A DNA stretch of 10,768 nucleotides from JBFGJY01 sp041576975 (GCA_041576975.1 JBFGJY010000079.1:1-10768), one strand, 5' to 3'. Positions 1-6,282 are shown, counted from the first letter of the stretch. A program made the numbers and translations. Notes: generated by a model from the letters alone, not told the origin.

Positions 1-27
1 CAAGTTACCCACAAATAATTTTTTCAT
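1..27 (-). CDS. Third RRM RNA-binding protein, N-terminal 9 residues only (runs off the window)
   Basis: Read leftwards from an ATG at 27-25, this gives nine codons, MKKLFVGNL. That is the start of an RRM domain up to and including the RNP2 strand: compare KLYVGNL and KLYVSNL in the two complete RRM proteins of this window. An AGGAGA ribosome binding site lies about six bases upstream of the ATG (complement of 32-37). The gene is divergent from the RRM gene at 261. The remainder lies outside the window, so domain number and C-terminal tail are unknown. The assignment rests on nine residues plus the ribosome binding site and context; it is convincing because the motif, start and spacing all agree. 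Confidence 0.75.
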
Positions 28-77
28 ATCATTCTCCTATAGATCTGCAATGCATAGTCTTTGGTAATGGGGTACCA

Positions 78-105
78 AGGCCCCCCGCACCGTTGTACGG
101 GGCCT
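78..105. other. GC-rich hairpin between divergent RRM genes
   Basis: AGGCCCC at 78-84 pairs with GGGGCCT at 99-105. An alternative pairing is CCCCGCAC (83-90) with GTACGGGG (95-102) across a CGTT loop, with one mismatch. The hairpin lies in the 233-bp spacer between two divergent RRM genes, about 50 bp upstream of the minus-strand start. Neither strand has a proper T-run after it, so a standard intrinsic terminator is unlikely. It could be a leader structure of the minus-strand mRNA. Function is not shown. Confidence 0.4.
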
Positions 106-167
106 CTTGTTCAGCAGCAACAATGCAGTAAATTAAACCGCATACTAGTTTGTTTCAAAAATACCTG

Positions 168-173
168 TATAAT
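168..173 (+). promoter_or_regulatory. Possible -10 element for the RRM gene at 261
   Basis: A perfect TATAAT is present at 168-173, but no good -35 hexamer sits 16-18 bp upstream. If used, transcription would begin near 180 and leave a leader of about 80 nt before the RRM start codon. AT-rich sequence yields such hexamers by chance, so this is weak. Confidence 0.25.
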
Positions 174-260
174 TCGTGTTTCTTTTATATCGCTTCCATC
201 GAGTCTGCCGGCATACTGTCTACATCCTCTTAAGCGGTCATTGAACCTTTAGGAGGTATC

Positions 261-548
261 ATGGGCAAGAAACTTTACGTCGGTAATTTACCGTACTCAG
301 TCAACCAACAAATTCTTCAAGATACATTTAGCAAGTGTGGGACTGTCGAATCTGTCAATGTGATCACGAATCGTGATACGGGTCAGAGCAAGGGCTTTGC
401 CTTTGTCGAGATGTCGAGTAGCGGCGAAGCGCAGAAGGCAATTCAGGAAATCAATGGTTCCAGCCTCGAGGGCCGTGCAGTCACTGTCAATGAAGCCAAA
501 CCTCAAGAGAAGAGATCCGGTGGCGGCGGCGGCGGTAAACGCTGGTAA
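261..548 (+). CDS. Single-domain RRM RNA-binding protein with glycine-rich tail (95 aa)
   Basis: This is a small cytoplasmic RNA-binding protein with one RNA recognition motif spanning about residues 4-80. The RNP2 strand is LYVGNL (5-10) and RNP1 is KGFAFVEM (44-51), both with the aromatic residues that stack on RNA bases (Y6, F46, F48). The tail RSGGGGGGKRW (85-95) is encoded partly by a GGC repeat at 522-533; glycine/arginine-type tails are common in bacterial and cyanobacterial Rbp proteins. The start is supported by AGGAGGT at 251-257, three bases before the ATG. Related genes lie at 1-27 (divergent) and 1918-2184. Bacterial RRM proteins of this type are often linked to cold or stress responses, but the sequence does not show that here. 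The family call is firm; the RNA target is unknown. Confidence 0.93.
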   Translation: MGKKLYVGNLPYSVNQQILQDTFSKCGTVESVNVITNRDTGQSKGFAFVEMSSSGEAQKAIQEINGSSLEGRAVTVNEAKPQEKRSGGGGGGKRW

Positions 549-635
549 TACTTTCACCTCAGTAACAAAGCTCTAATAACATCATGCTCTACTCAGCATT
601 CGGCTAGGGCCTAGATTAGTTGCATATGAAAAAGC

Positions 636-908
636 ATGAGTGATAAATCCTCAACAATGCCACAACCTTATGAGATCGTATCCGTGAGGCAAGCAAAACC
701 ACCACTCGGTGCACAAGGCACCGACTGGTATCACTATGAGATCGTGCAAGGCCCCAATACCATTCACGGTTACCGACAAGGAAATCTCGAGGCCGTGACG
801 ATAGCGGTGGAGGAAAATGTCGCCCAATTGAATGAACGGCAATTAGGCAAACGCGGTCGCGTCCACATAGCGCTGGTGCCAGCGCCAAAGAAGAATATCC
901 ACAACTAA
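636..908 (+). CDS. Small conserved-looking protein of unknown function (90 aa)
   Basis: I do not recognise a named family. The predicted protein is soluble, with no signal peptide or membrane segment. Its core reads like a compact domain: a glycine/threonine turn followed by DWYHYEIVQG (about 30-39), then HGYRQGNLEAV (44-54), then an amphipathic helix containing VEENVAQLNER, and a basic strand KRGRVHIAL (72-80) before a lysine-rich end. Alternation of WYxYxI-type strands with glycines suggests a small alpha/beta fold, possibly nucleic-acid binding; that is inference. The ATG at 636 has only a weak AAAAAG upstream; Met8 (657) is an alternative start. It sits 87 bp after the first RRM gene on the same strand. 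I think similar small proteins occur in other proteobacteria, but I cannot verify this. Confidence 0.7.
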   Translation: MSDKSSTMPQPYEIVSVRQAKPPLGAQGTDWYHYEIVQGPNTIHGYRQGNLEAVTIAVEENVAQLNERQLGKRGRVHIALVPAPKKNIHN

Positions 909-1076
909 CCGTTTGTACGCGACGTGCCATTTGCGCTGGCTAGTTGTTTGCAAACTTCCAGAAGGATGGGTAAATACCGAACTCGAATACGGCGACTTTC
1001 TAGAAGTAGTTCTCAACAGATTGTTGAATTGGAGACATAAAATAGCCCAATTGTCCTTAATACTAATAGCACTATT

Positions 1077-1550
1077 TTGAAATCAATTGCTATCTTCGTC
1101 GATGTGCAGAACATTTATTACACTACTCGCCAAGCATATGGTCGCCAATTTAATTACCGAAAATTTTGGCAAAGAATAAGTTCTGAAGGAGAGATTGTTA
1201 CTGCAACCGCTTACGCAATTGATCGTAACGACGAAAAACAACACAAATTTCAAAATGCTCTAGAACATATCGGCTTCACAGTAAAACTCAAACCCTATAT
1301 TCAGCGCAGCGACGGTTCCGCCAAAGGTGATTGGGACGTTGGTATTACAATTGATGTTATGGAAGCAGCAAAAGATGTAAATACTATTGTATTACTCTCT
1401 GGTGATGGAGACTTCGATCTACTACTGGAAAAAATCAAAAAGGATTATGCTGTGAGTGCCGAAGTATATGGCGTGCCAGCACTCACAGCTAACTCTATTA
1501 TTAAAACCGCTAGTATCTATCATCGTATTGAAGAAGATTTATTACTATAA
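1077..1550 (+). CDS. LabA/DUF88-like NYN (PIN-fold) putative ribonuclease (157 aa)
   Basis: This is a single NYN domain, the PIN-like nuclease fold found in LabA and bacterial DUF88 proteins, which are expected to be metal-dependent RNases. The family's acidic motifs are all visible: FVDVQN with D9, KGDWDVGITID with D87 and D93, and LSGDGDFDLL with D110 and D112. The length is close to that of single-domain family members. The start is TTG at 1077; no ATG is available because an in-frame TAA lies at 1038-1040, and no clear ribosome binding site precedes the TTG, so expression may be low. An 11-bp perfect inverted repeat lies inside the gene (1449-1459 with 1479-1489). It lies between two RRM genes, which fits a role in RNA handling. 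Substrate and partners are unknown. Confidence 0.88.
   Translation: MKSIAIFVDVQNIYYTTRQAYGRQFNYRKFWQRISSEGEIVTATAYAIDRNDEKQHKFQNALEHIGFTVKLKPYIQRSDGSAKGDWDVGITIDVMEAAKDVNTIVLLSGDGDFDLLLEKIKKDYAVSAEVYGVPALTANSIIKTASIYHRIEEDLLL
1449..1489. repeat. 11-bp perfect inverted repeat inside the NYN gene
   Basis: GCTGTGAGTGC at 1449-1459 is exactly complementary to GCACTCACAGC at 1479-1489, with a 19-nt loop. It lies within the coding sequence about 60 nt before the stop. In mRNA it would make a moderately stable hairpin. No T-run follows. It may be chance or may act on the transcript of this putative ribonuclease. Confidence 0.5.
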
Positions 1551-1917
1551 ACATTAGCAAGGTATTTTTTACAGAGTAGAAAACGGCATAGTGATTTAAC
1601 AGTTTAAATGTTTGCTAATGACCGAATGCAGCCGTTCGTCTTGTCTAATACACAGCCCATTTTTATTTTTGCAATAAATGTCGCTTTGTTCTCACTAAAT
1701 CTTCGCTTTCCGTCAGATACTCATGTATGGTTATTTTTAATTAGAAATTCCTATCCCGATTTTCTTCCTGAGTTTCATTTCTCCGCCAGTTATCGGCAAT
1801 CACTTCTAATGTTTGATTCCATTGACGTTGTGTCAATGGAGCACAAAACCAGTGCAAATTGATTGAACACCGGAAATACGCACAACAAGGCTCGCCAATA
1901 GAGCAAGGATATTTACT
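1551..1917. other. Intergenic stretch, no convincing gene
   Basis: These 367 bases separate the NYN gene from the second RRM gene. Open frames on either strand lack ribosome binding sites and recognisable motifs. The only structure I see is the 9-bp inverted repeat at 1818-1840, listed separately. The stretch probably holds the promoter and a long leader for the RRM gene at 1918, although I cannot name a -35/-10 pair with confidence. Confidence 0.5.
1818..1840. repeat. 9-bp perfect inverted repeat upstream of the second RRM gene
   Basis: TCCATTGAC (1818-1826) is complementary to GTCAATGGA (1832-1840) around a 5-nt loop. It sits 77 nt before the RRM start codon. With no T-run after it, it is more likely an operator or an mRNA leader hairpin than a terminator. 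A repeat of this size can also occur by chance. Confidence 0.4.
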
Positions 1918-2184
1918 ATGAAACTATATGTAAGCAATTTGCCTTGGAGTGTTACCGACGCTGATCTGAAAGAACTCTTTAGCGGTGTAGGTGAGGTGAC
2001 CAGTGCAACCATTATTACCGACAGGAATTCCGGGCGTTCTCGAGGATTCGGATTTGTTGATATGGAGAATGAATCTGGCCAGCAGGCGATTAAGAAATTA
2101 AATGGACATCTGATTGACTCCAGGACACTACGTGTCAATGAAGCCAATGAACCACAGCCCCGCCAGGCCGGCGGTCGATTCTAA
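1918..2184 (+). CDS. Single-domain RRM RNA-binding protein (88 aa)
   Basis: This second complete RRM protein has RNP2 as LYVSNL (3-8) and RNP1 as RGFGFVDM (42-49), with stacking aromatics Y4, F44 and F46. The domain fills residues 2-76; the short tail ends QPRQAGGRF, with one glycine pair rather than the glycine run of the paralogue at 261. The two proteins align along the whole domain (shared blocks include LYV-NLP, ITxR, GFxFVxM, AI..NG and VNEA), so they are clear paralogues but not a recent duplication. AAGGA at 1905-1909 is eight bases before the ATG. Upstream is a 367-bp non-coding stretch with a hairpin; downstream, after 80 bp, comes a 46-residue gene. Confidence 0.93.
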   Translation: MKLYVSNLPWSVTDADLKELFSGVGEVTSATIITDRNSGRSRGFGFVDMENESGQQAIKKLNGHLIDSRTLRVNEANEPQPRQAGGRF

Positions 2185-2264
2185 ACCTAGGTAGGGCTAA
2201 AGATAGTCGAATGGTGCAAGTGTATCGATTGATGTCATTAGAATTCATGAAAGGAGTTACTTGA

Positions 2265-2405
2265 ATGAACGAAGTTGAAAGGAAAATGGTGGAGCAATAC
2301 GGCATTACCTTCGAGCAAAAAACTGTGTACTTCTATAAAGGCCACAAATACGACCAACTTAAAGATGCGATTCGCTATGCCAAGATTGATATACAACGTA
2401 AGTAA
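2265..2405 (+). CDS. Small protein of unknown function (46 aa)
   Basis: An ATG at 2265 is preceded by AAGGAG (2251-2256), eight bases away, and opens 46 codons ending in TAA at 2403-2405. The predicted protein begins MNEVERKMVEQYGITF and has a central aromatic/basic patch, TVYFYKGHKYDQLKDAI (about 20-36), followed by a short helix to the C-terminus. It has no signal peptide or membrane segment. The pattern YGI-F followed by a Y-F-Y strand and a YD-L-DAI helix reads like a genuine small fold; I have a weak recollection of similar short proteins in proteobacteria but no family name. It lies 80 bp after the RRM gene and 41 bp before the next gene, all on the same strand, so co-transcription is possible. 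Confidence 0.7.
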   Translation: MNEVERKMVEQYGITFEQKTVYFYKGHKYDQLKDAIRYAKIDIQRK

Positions 2406-2446
2406 GATTTACTTGTTCTCTTAAAACCTCTCTAAGGGAGTTCAGT

Positions 2447-2836
2447 ATGAGCAATATAAAAGATATTAAGATAAAAGGATTAGATCCACATCGTAAACCA
2501 AGCCTTAAAAATAAGAAGTATATCGATATCATATTTGAGCTGACTCAAAAAGCACCTCGAGACTGGTGTACAGATTTCAATTTGTTATTCTCAAAGGACA
2601 AACATAATGCAAAAATTAATCCTGAGGAGGGGTTATATGTCGAGACCTGGGTGAGGGATATTACAGACATCCCTGGAGAGCTTGATCTCATAAAACAACT
2701 TATCGTGATTTGCAATAACAACTATATTGAACAAAAGCATCAAGAAGAGCTGGTTTGGCAAAAGTCTGAGAGCCATAAAACTGGCAGTCAAGGCGATGAG
2801 CTGGAAAAAATCCTAGCAAGCCTTAATTACAGTTAA
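2447..2836 (+). CDS. Protein of unknown function (129 aa)
   Basis: I do not recognise the family. The ATG at 2447 has AGGGAG (2435-2440) six bases upstream. The protein is soluble and mixed-charge: a lysine-rich N-terminus (residues 1-25), a central part with RDWCTDFNLLF (about 38-48) and an acidic turn leading to GLYVETWVRDIT (63-74), then a hydrophobic helix LIKQLIVICNNNY (81-93) and a polar, charged C-terminal part that looks helical. There is no signal peptide. The codons are rich in A and T compared with the neighbouring operon genes, which would fit transferred or weakly constrained DNA. It is the last plus-strand gene before the 15-bp palindrome and the convergent operon. Confidence 0.7.
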   Translation: MSNIKDIKIKGLDPHRKPSLKNKKYIDIIFELTQKAPRDWCTDFNLLFSKDKHNAKINPEEGLYVETWVRDITDIPGELDLIKQLIVICNNNYIEQKHQEELVWQKSESHKTGSQGDELEKILASLNYS

Positions 2837-2849
2837 TAATTTTTAATGT

Positions 2850-2887
2850 GAATGTCCGCTTTCGGCAGTCGGCGAAAGCGGACATTC
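2850..2887. repeat. Perfect 15-bp palindrome between convergent genes
   Basis: The 15 bases at 2850-2864 (starting GAATGTCCGC) are exactly complementary to 2873-2887 around an 8-nt loop. It lies 13 bp after the 129-residue gene and 23 bp beyond the plsC stop. A very stable hairpin would form in transcripts from either strand, so it may mark the 3' ends of both. However, neither side has a clear T-run, so it is not a textbook rho-independent terminator. It could instead be a copy of a dispersed REP-like palindrome; that needs a genome-wide search. Confidence 0.7.
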
Positions 2888-2910
2888 TGATTTGAGGCAG
2901 GCAAGATATT

Positions 2911-3627
2911 CTATTTGGGGTTTTCTAGTGCGTTGCGTTGTGCACTAATCCAAGCAAACACCTCTTGATTAATTTCTTCAGTAGATTTACCTCGGCTTTC
3001 GATAACTGGGCCAATCACCATATTTATGGTGCCAGGATATTTAGTGAGTTGTTTTCGCGCCCAATAGTTTCCTGAGTTATGTGCTACCGGCACTATGGGT
3101 GCACCTGACTCTGCAGCAAGCATCGCTCCACCAATTTTAAATTTTCGTTTTATCCCTGGAGGAGTGCGTGTACCTTCTGGAAAAATTAGCACCCAATGTC
3201 CTCGATGTAATTTCTGTTTGCCCTGTTCAACTAGTTGGTCAACGGCTTTGCGGCCTGCACTGCGATTTAATGCTATAGGATGAGTTAACGCTAAACCCCA
3301 ACCAAAAATTGGGATGAATAATAATTCTCTTTTAACTACCCATGTTAAAGGCGGGAAAACAGTACCTATAGCCATCGTTTCCCATGTTGATTGATGGTTA
3401 GCCATCACAATGCATGGGTAGTCAGGTATGTTTTCTTTGCCAACAACAGTATGTTTTAAACCACAAGTCACTCGAAGCCACCATAAGTTAGTAGCACTCC
3501 AAGAAATAATAAATTTATATCGTAACTTATAAGGAACTAAAATCGTAAAAAGGCAAAGTGTTCCAAATACAAATGTGAGCATTGCCATACCGATTAAATA
3601 TAGCAACGAGCGAATAGTTTGTATCAT
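2911..3627 (-). CDS. plsC: 1-acyl-sn-glycerol-3-phosphate acyltransferase (PlsC family, 238 aa)
   Basis: This is an inner-membrane enzyme that transfers an acyl chain to position 2 of lysophosphatidic acid to make phosphatidic acid, the precursor of membrane phospholipids. A hydrophobic segment at about residues 8-32 is the membrane anchor. Family blocks follow in order: NHQSTWE (77-83) with catalytic H78, KRELLFIPIFGWGLAL with an N-R-S end (99-123), FPEGTRT (149-155) and IVPVAHNSG (about 178-186). The active-site motif is H-x4-E (H78/E83) rather than the H-x4-D of E. coli PlsC; a glutamate form does occur in this superfamily. The gene starts 16 nt after gmhB and is last in the operon. The ribosome binding site is weak, suggesting translation coupled to gmhB. 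An acyltransferase acting on another lyso-lipid is possible. Confidence 0.9.
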   Translation of the reverse strand: MIQTIRSLLYLIGMAMLTFVFGTLCLFTILVPYKLRYKFIISWSATNLWWLRVTCGLKHTVVGKENIPDYPCIVMANHQSTWETMAIGTVFPPLTWVVKRELLFIPIFGWGLALTHPIALNRSAGRKAVDQLVEQGKQKLHRGHWVLIFPEGTRTPPGIKRKFKIGGAMLAAESGAPIVPVAHNSGNYWARKQLTKYPGTINMVIGPVIESRGKSTEEINQEVFAWISAQRNALENPK

Positions 3628-3643
3628 CGCAGCGTTTAGATCG

Positions 3644-4180
3644 TTACTTTGCTAATAAAGAATCAACAGCTGCGGCGAGATCTTCAAAAATCGGTATATT
3701 GCGTGGCAACTGTTCACTTTGTGCTGTGACTGAGCCATTGCCAGTACGCACCAAAATAGGTTGTGCACCGTGTGCAATTGCCGCTTGTACATCGCGCAAT
3801 GAGTCCCCTATTAAAGGGGCTTTTTTCAAAGACAAATGCGCACGTTTTTCAATTTCAACCAACATCCCTGGGTTTGGTTTGCGACACTCACCTTCCAAAT
3901 CGGGACAGATAAAAATTCCATCCAGATGTCCACCATGTTGTGCAAGTTCAGCCAACATTTTTTGATGAATTTCATGCAGGGTTTTGTAATCAAGTAGTTC
4001 ACGAGCAATACCTGATTGATTAGAAGCAACAAACACTTTCACCTTGGCATGATTAAGTCTCGCAATTGCTTCGAGACTATTTTCAATCGCGATCCATTCT
4101 TCTGGTGATTTTACAAATTCATCAGACTCCTCGTTAATAACGCCATCACGATCCATAACAACTACTTTTAACTCACTCAT
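3644..4180 (-). CDS. gmhB: D-glycero-beta-D-manno-heptose-1,7-bisphosphate 7-phosphatase (HAD family, 178 aa)
   Basis: This is a cytoplasmic HAD phosphatase that removes the 7-phosphate of heptose bisphosphate on the way to ADP-heptose for the LPS core. Motif I is DRDGVIN with nucleophile D10 and acid/base D12; motif II is SNQSGIAR (53-60); the substrate-side CRKPNPGM block is at 99-106; motif III is GDSLRD (125-130). E. coli GmhB binds zinc through a C-x-H and C-x-C arrangement. Here only C92 and C99 remain: the histidine position is D94 and the first cysteine of the second pair is G97, and the loop between them is shortened. Zinc binding is therefore doubtful. AGGTGA lies nine bases upstream of the ATG. 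glyS ends 20 nt before it and plsC starts 16 nt after it. A related histidinol-phosphate phosphatase is the main alternative. Confidence 0.88.
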   Translation of the reverse strand: MSELKVVVMDRDGVINEESDEFVKSPEEWIAIENSLEAIARLNHAKVKVFVASNQSGIARELLDYKTLHEIHQKMLAELAQHGGHLDGIFICPDLEGECRKPNPGMLVEIEKRAHLSLKKAPLIGDSLRDVQAAIAHGAQPILVRTGNGSVTAQSEQLPRNIPIFEDLAAAVDSLLAK

Positions 4181-4200
4181 GAACTGGTATCACCTGCTAT

Positions 4201-6276
4201 TTATGACTGTAGTTTTGAAAAATCTGCTACATGCATAAATAGTGAATTGATTTTAGCAAGTAGTGCGATTCGATTGGTTTTTAACGCCTCATCTTCATCC
4301 ATAACCATCACGTCATCAAAAAATGTGTCCACAGGTTGACGTAAATTGGCAAGTTTGTTTAAGGCTTGTCCATATTCGTGTTTTTGAAAAAGAATCTCGA
4401 CATCACTAGATAGTTCCTCAATAGCAGTATAAAGAGCGCTTTCCGCATCCTCTTTGAATAGCTCTTTCTGTACGCGCCCAATTTTACTTCGATCGGTCTT
4501 TTTAAGGATATTGCGAATACGTTTGTTTGCAGCGGCAAGACTTTGTGCATTAGGCAACTTGCGAAAACTGCGTACCGCTTCAATGCGTGCAGCAATATCA
4601 TTTGGATAAGTTGGGCGATTTGCCAGTACGGAATCAATCACATCCGGTGCAACATTACGATCCGCATAATAGGCACGCAAGCGTTCGATTATATAGTCAA
4701 ATACCTCTTCGACTACGGCATTTGCATTTAGGGTTTCTGGGAAAAGTGATGCCGCTTGCTTCAAACATGTGTGCAAATCAATATTTAAATGCGGTTCTAT
4801 AATGATACGCAGCACCGCTAAGGACGCGCGTCGTAAGCCATAGGGGTCTTTTAGTCCAGTTGGTTTTTTGCCAATAGCAAAAATACCAACCAATGTGTCT
4901 AAGCGATCGGCTAGAGCAAGAGATATTCCTATTGCAGTTATTGGCAATTCATCACCAGCATGTCGCGGCAAATATTGTTCTTCTAAAGCCAGGCAAACAT
5001 CTTTATCTTCAGCATCATGTAAAGCCAAACTGTGGCCTACAATGCCTTGCAGTTTTGGAAATTCACCCACCATTTCTGTTAGTAAATCACACTTGCTTAA
5101 CATCGCTGCACGTTTACAAAGTTTGGGATCTGCGTCGATGTGTGGGCTTATAAACTCGGCAACCTCGCTTATGCGCAAAGTTTTGTCATACAAACTGCCC
5201 AGCTGCTTTTCAAATACAACACTTTTTAGTTTTTCTAGCCTTGATTCTAAGGGTTGGTTTTGGTCGCGATGCCAAAAAAACATAGCATCTTCAAAGCGAG
5301 GCACAATCACTTTTTCATTCCCTCGTTTAACCAATTTAGGCGAAGTGCTATCGATATTACTGATGATAATGAAATGTGGAAGAAGTTCGTCATTATCATC
5401 AAGTAAAGGAATATACTTTTGATTATCCTGCATGGTGCTTATCAGCACTTCTTTGTGTATTTCCAAAAACTTTTTGTCAAACTCGCCTAATAGGGCCTTG
5501 GGCCATTCCACTAAATTAGTGATCTCATCTAACAACTCTTGTGTATAGACAGGTTTGCCATTTACGCTTGCGGAGAGTGTCTCAACTTGTTCAAGTATAT
5601 TTTTTTGTCGCTCTTTAAAGTCAGCAAGCACATAACCTTTTACTTTCAATAGACCTTCATAAGCAGACGCATGTTTAACTACAATTGGTTTTGGACAATG
5701 AAAACGATGCCCATAGGTAACATTGCTGGCTACTTGGCCAAATAATTTTAATGCTACTGTTTCAGAACCAAATATAACTAACAACCAACGAACTGGGCGA
5801 ATAAATTCAACTGCACTTTCATCCCAGCGCATGCGTATTGGAATGGATAACTTGCCTATGGTGTTTTCAAGTAATTTTGCTAACAACCCAGTAGTTTTTA
5901 CACCAGTGCGTTGATCACGAAATAAAAGTCTTGAGTCTTTAGCAGTTTTTTCAAATACTAGCTGACTAACTTCTACACCACATGAGCGAGCAAAACCGAT
6001 TGCTGCTTGAGTGGGTTTGCCTTCTTTGTCAAACGCGTTTGCTACATGTGGCCCTTTGCGCTCGATAAGCTGATCTTGTTGGCTGGCATCTAAGTTTTCG
6101 ATAATTATTGCCAGCCTGCGTGGTGTGCAAAAAAATTTGTGTTTAGAAAAAGATAATTCAGCTGCCGCTAATTGGTCACAAAATATATCTCCAAACTCAT
6201 TACAAAGATTTAGCAGTAGTTTTGCAGGCAAATCTTCCGTGCCTATTTCAATTAATAAGTCTCGTTTGTCTTTCAT
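4201..6276 (-). CDS. glyS: Glycyl-tRNA synthetase beta subunit (691 aa)
   Basis: This is the beta subunit of the bacterial heterotetrameric (alpha2beta2) glycyl-tRNA synthetase; it binds tRNA-Gly and supports the alpha subunit, which makes glycyl-adenylate. The length matches E. coli GlyS (689 aa). The N-terminus LLIEIGTEDLPAK is the family signature. The central HD-like region contains MLSKCDLLTEMVGEFPKLQG (about residues 390-410) and a downstream DPYGLRRASLAVLR segment. The C-terminal anticodon-binding-type domain ends with FFDDVMVMDEDEALKTNR and LLAKINSLFMHVADFSKLQ, close to the E. coli end. It starts six bases after the glyQ stop, without a clear ribosome binding site of its own, so translational coupling to glyQ is likely. 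I see no frameshift or missing region. Confidence 0.97.
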   Translation of the reverse strand: MKDKRDLLIEIGTEDLPAKLLLNLCNEFGDIFCDQLAAAELSFSKHKFFCTPRRLAIIIENLDASQQDQLIERKGPHVANAFDKEGKPTQAAIGFARSCGVEVSQLVFEKTAKDSRLLFRDQRTGVKTTGLLAKLLENTIGKLSIPIRMRWDESAVEFIRPVRWLLVIFGSETVALKLFGQVASNVTYGHRFHCPKPIVVKHASAYEGLLKVKGYVLADFKERQKNILEQVETLSASVNGKPVYTQELLDEITNLVEWPKALLGEFDKKFLEIHKEVLISTMQDNQKYIPLLDDNDELLPHFIIISNIDSTSPKLVKRGNEKVIVPRFEDAMFFWHRDQNQPLESRLEKLKSVVFEKQLGSLYDKTLRISEVAEFISPHIDADPKLCKRAAMLSKCDLLTEMVGEFPKLQGIVGHSLALHDAEDKDVCLALEEQYLPRHAGDELPITAIGISLALADRLDTLVGIFAIGKKPTGLKDPYGLRRASLAVLRIIIEPHLNIDLHTCLKQAASLFPETLNANAVVEEVFDYIIERLRAYYADRNVAPDVIDSVLANRPTYPNDIAARIEAVRSFRKLPNAQSLAAANKRIRNILKKTDRSKIGRVQKELFKEDAESALYTAIEELSSDVEILFQKHEYGQALNKLANLRQPVDTFFDDVMVMDEDEALKTNRIALLAKINSLFMHVADFSKLQS

Positions 6277-6282
6277 GACTAA

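Noticed and set aside
966..1040. 24-codon frame with many arginines before the NYN gene
   Set aside because: It is very short, with the AGAAGG directly against the ATG, and shows no further sign of translation.
1552..1620. 9-bp inverted repeat (CATTAGCAA with TTGCTAATG) after the NYN gene
   Set aside because: The arms are 51 nt apart; a repeat of this length and distance is expected by chance in a window of this size.
1608..1862. Plus-strand open frame of 84 codons
   Set aside because: It has no ribosome binding site, its composition is low-complexity and hydrophobic with no recognisable motif, and it overlaps the inverted repeat in a likely leader region.
1741..1880. Minus-strand open stretch ending in a TAA at 1743-1741, with a protein-like end (TQRQWNQTLEVIADNWRR)
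   Set aside because: No start codon with a ribosome binding site could be assigned and it runs into the opposite strand of the RRM gene. It could be a gene fragment, but nothing identifies it.
4868..5422. 184-codon open frame on the strand opposite glyS
   Set aside because: It is a shadow of the clearly conserved glyS gene, with no ribosome binding site or recognisable domain.
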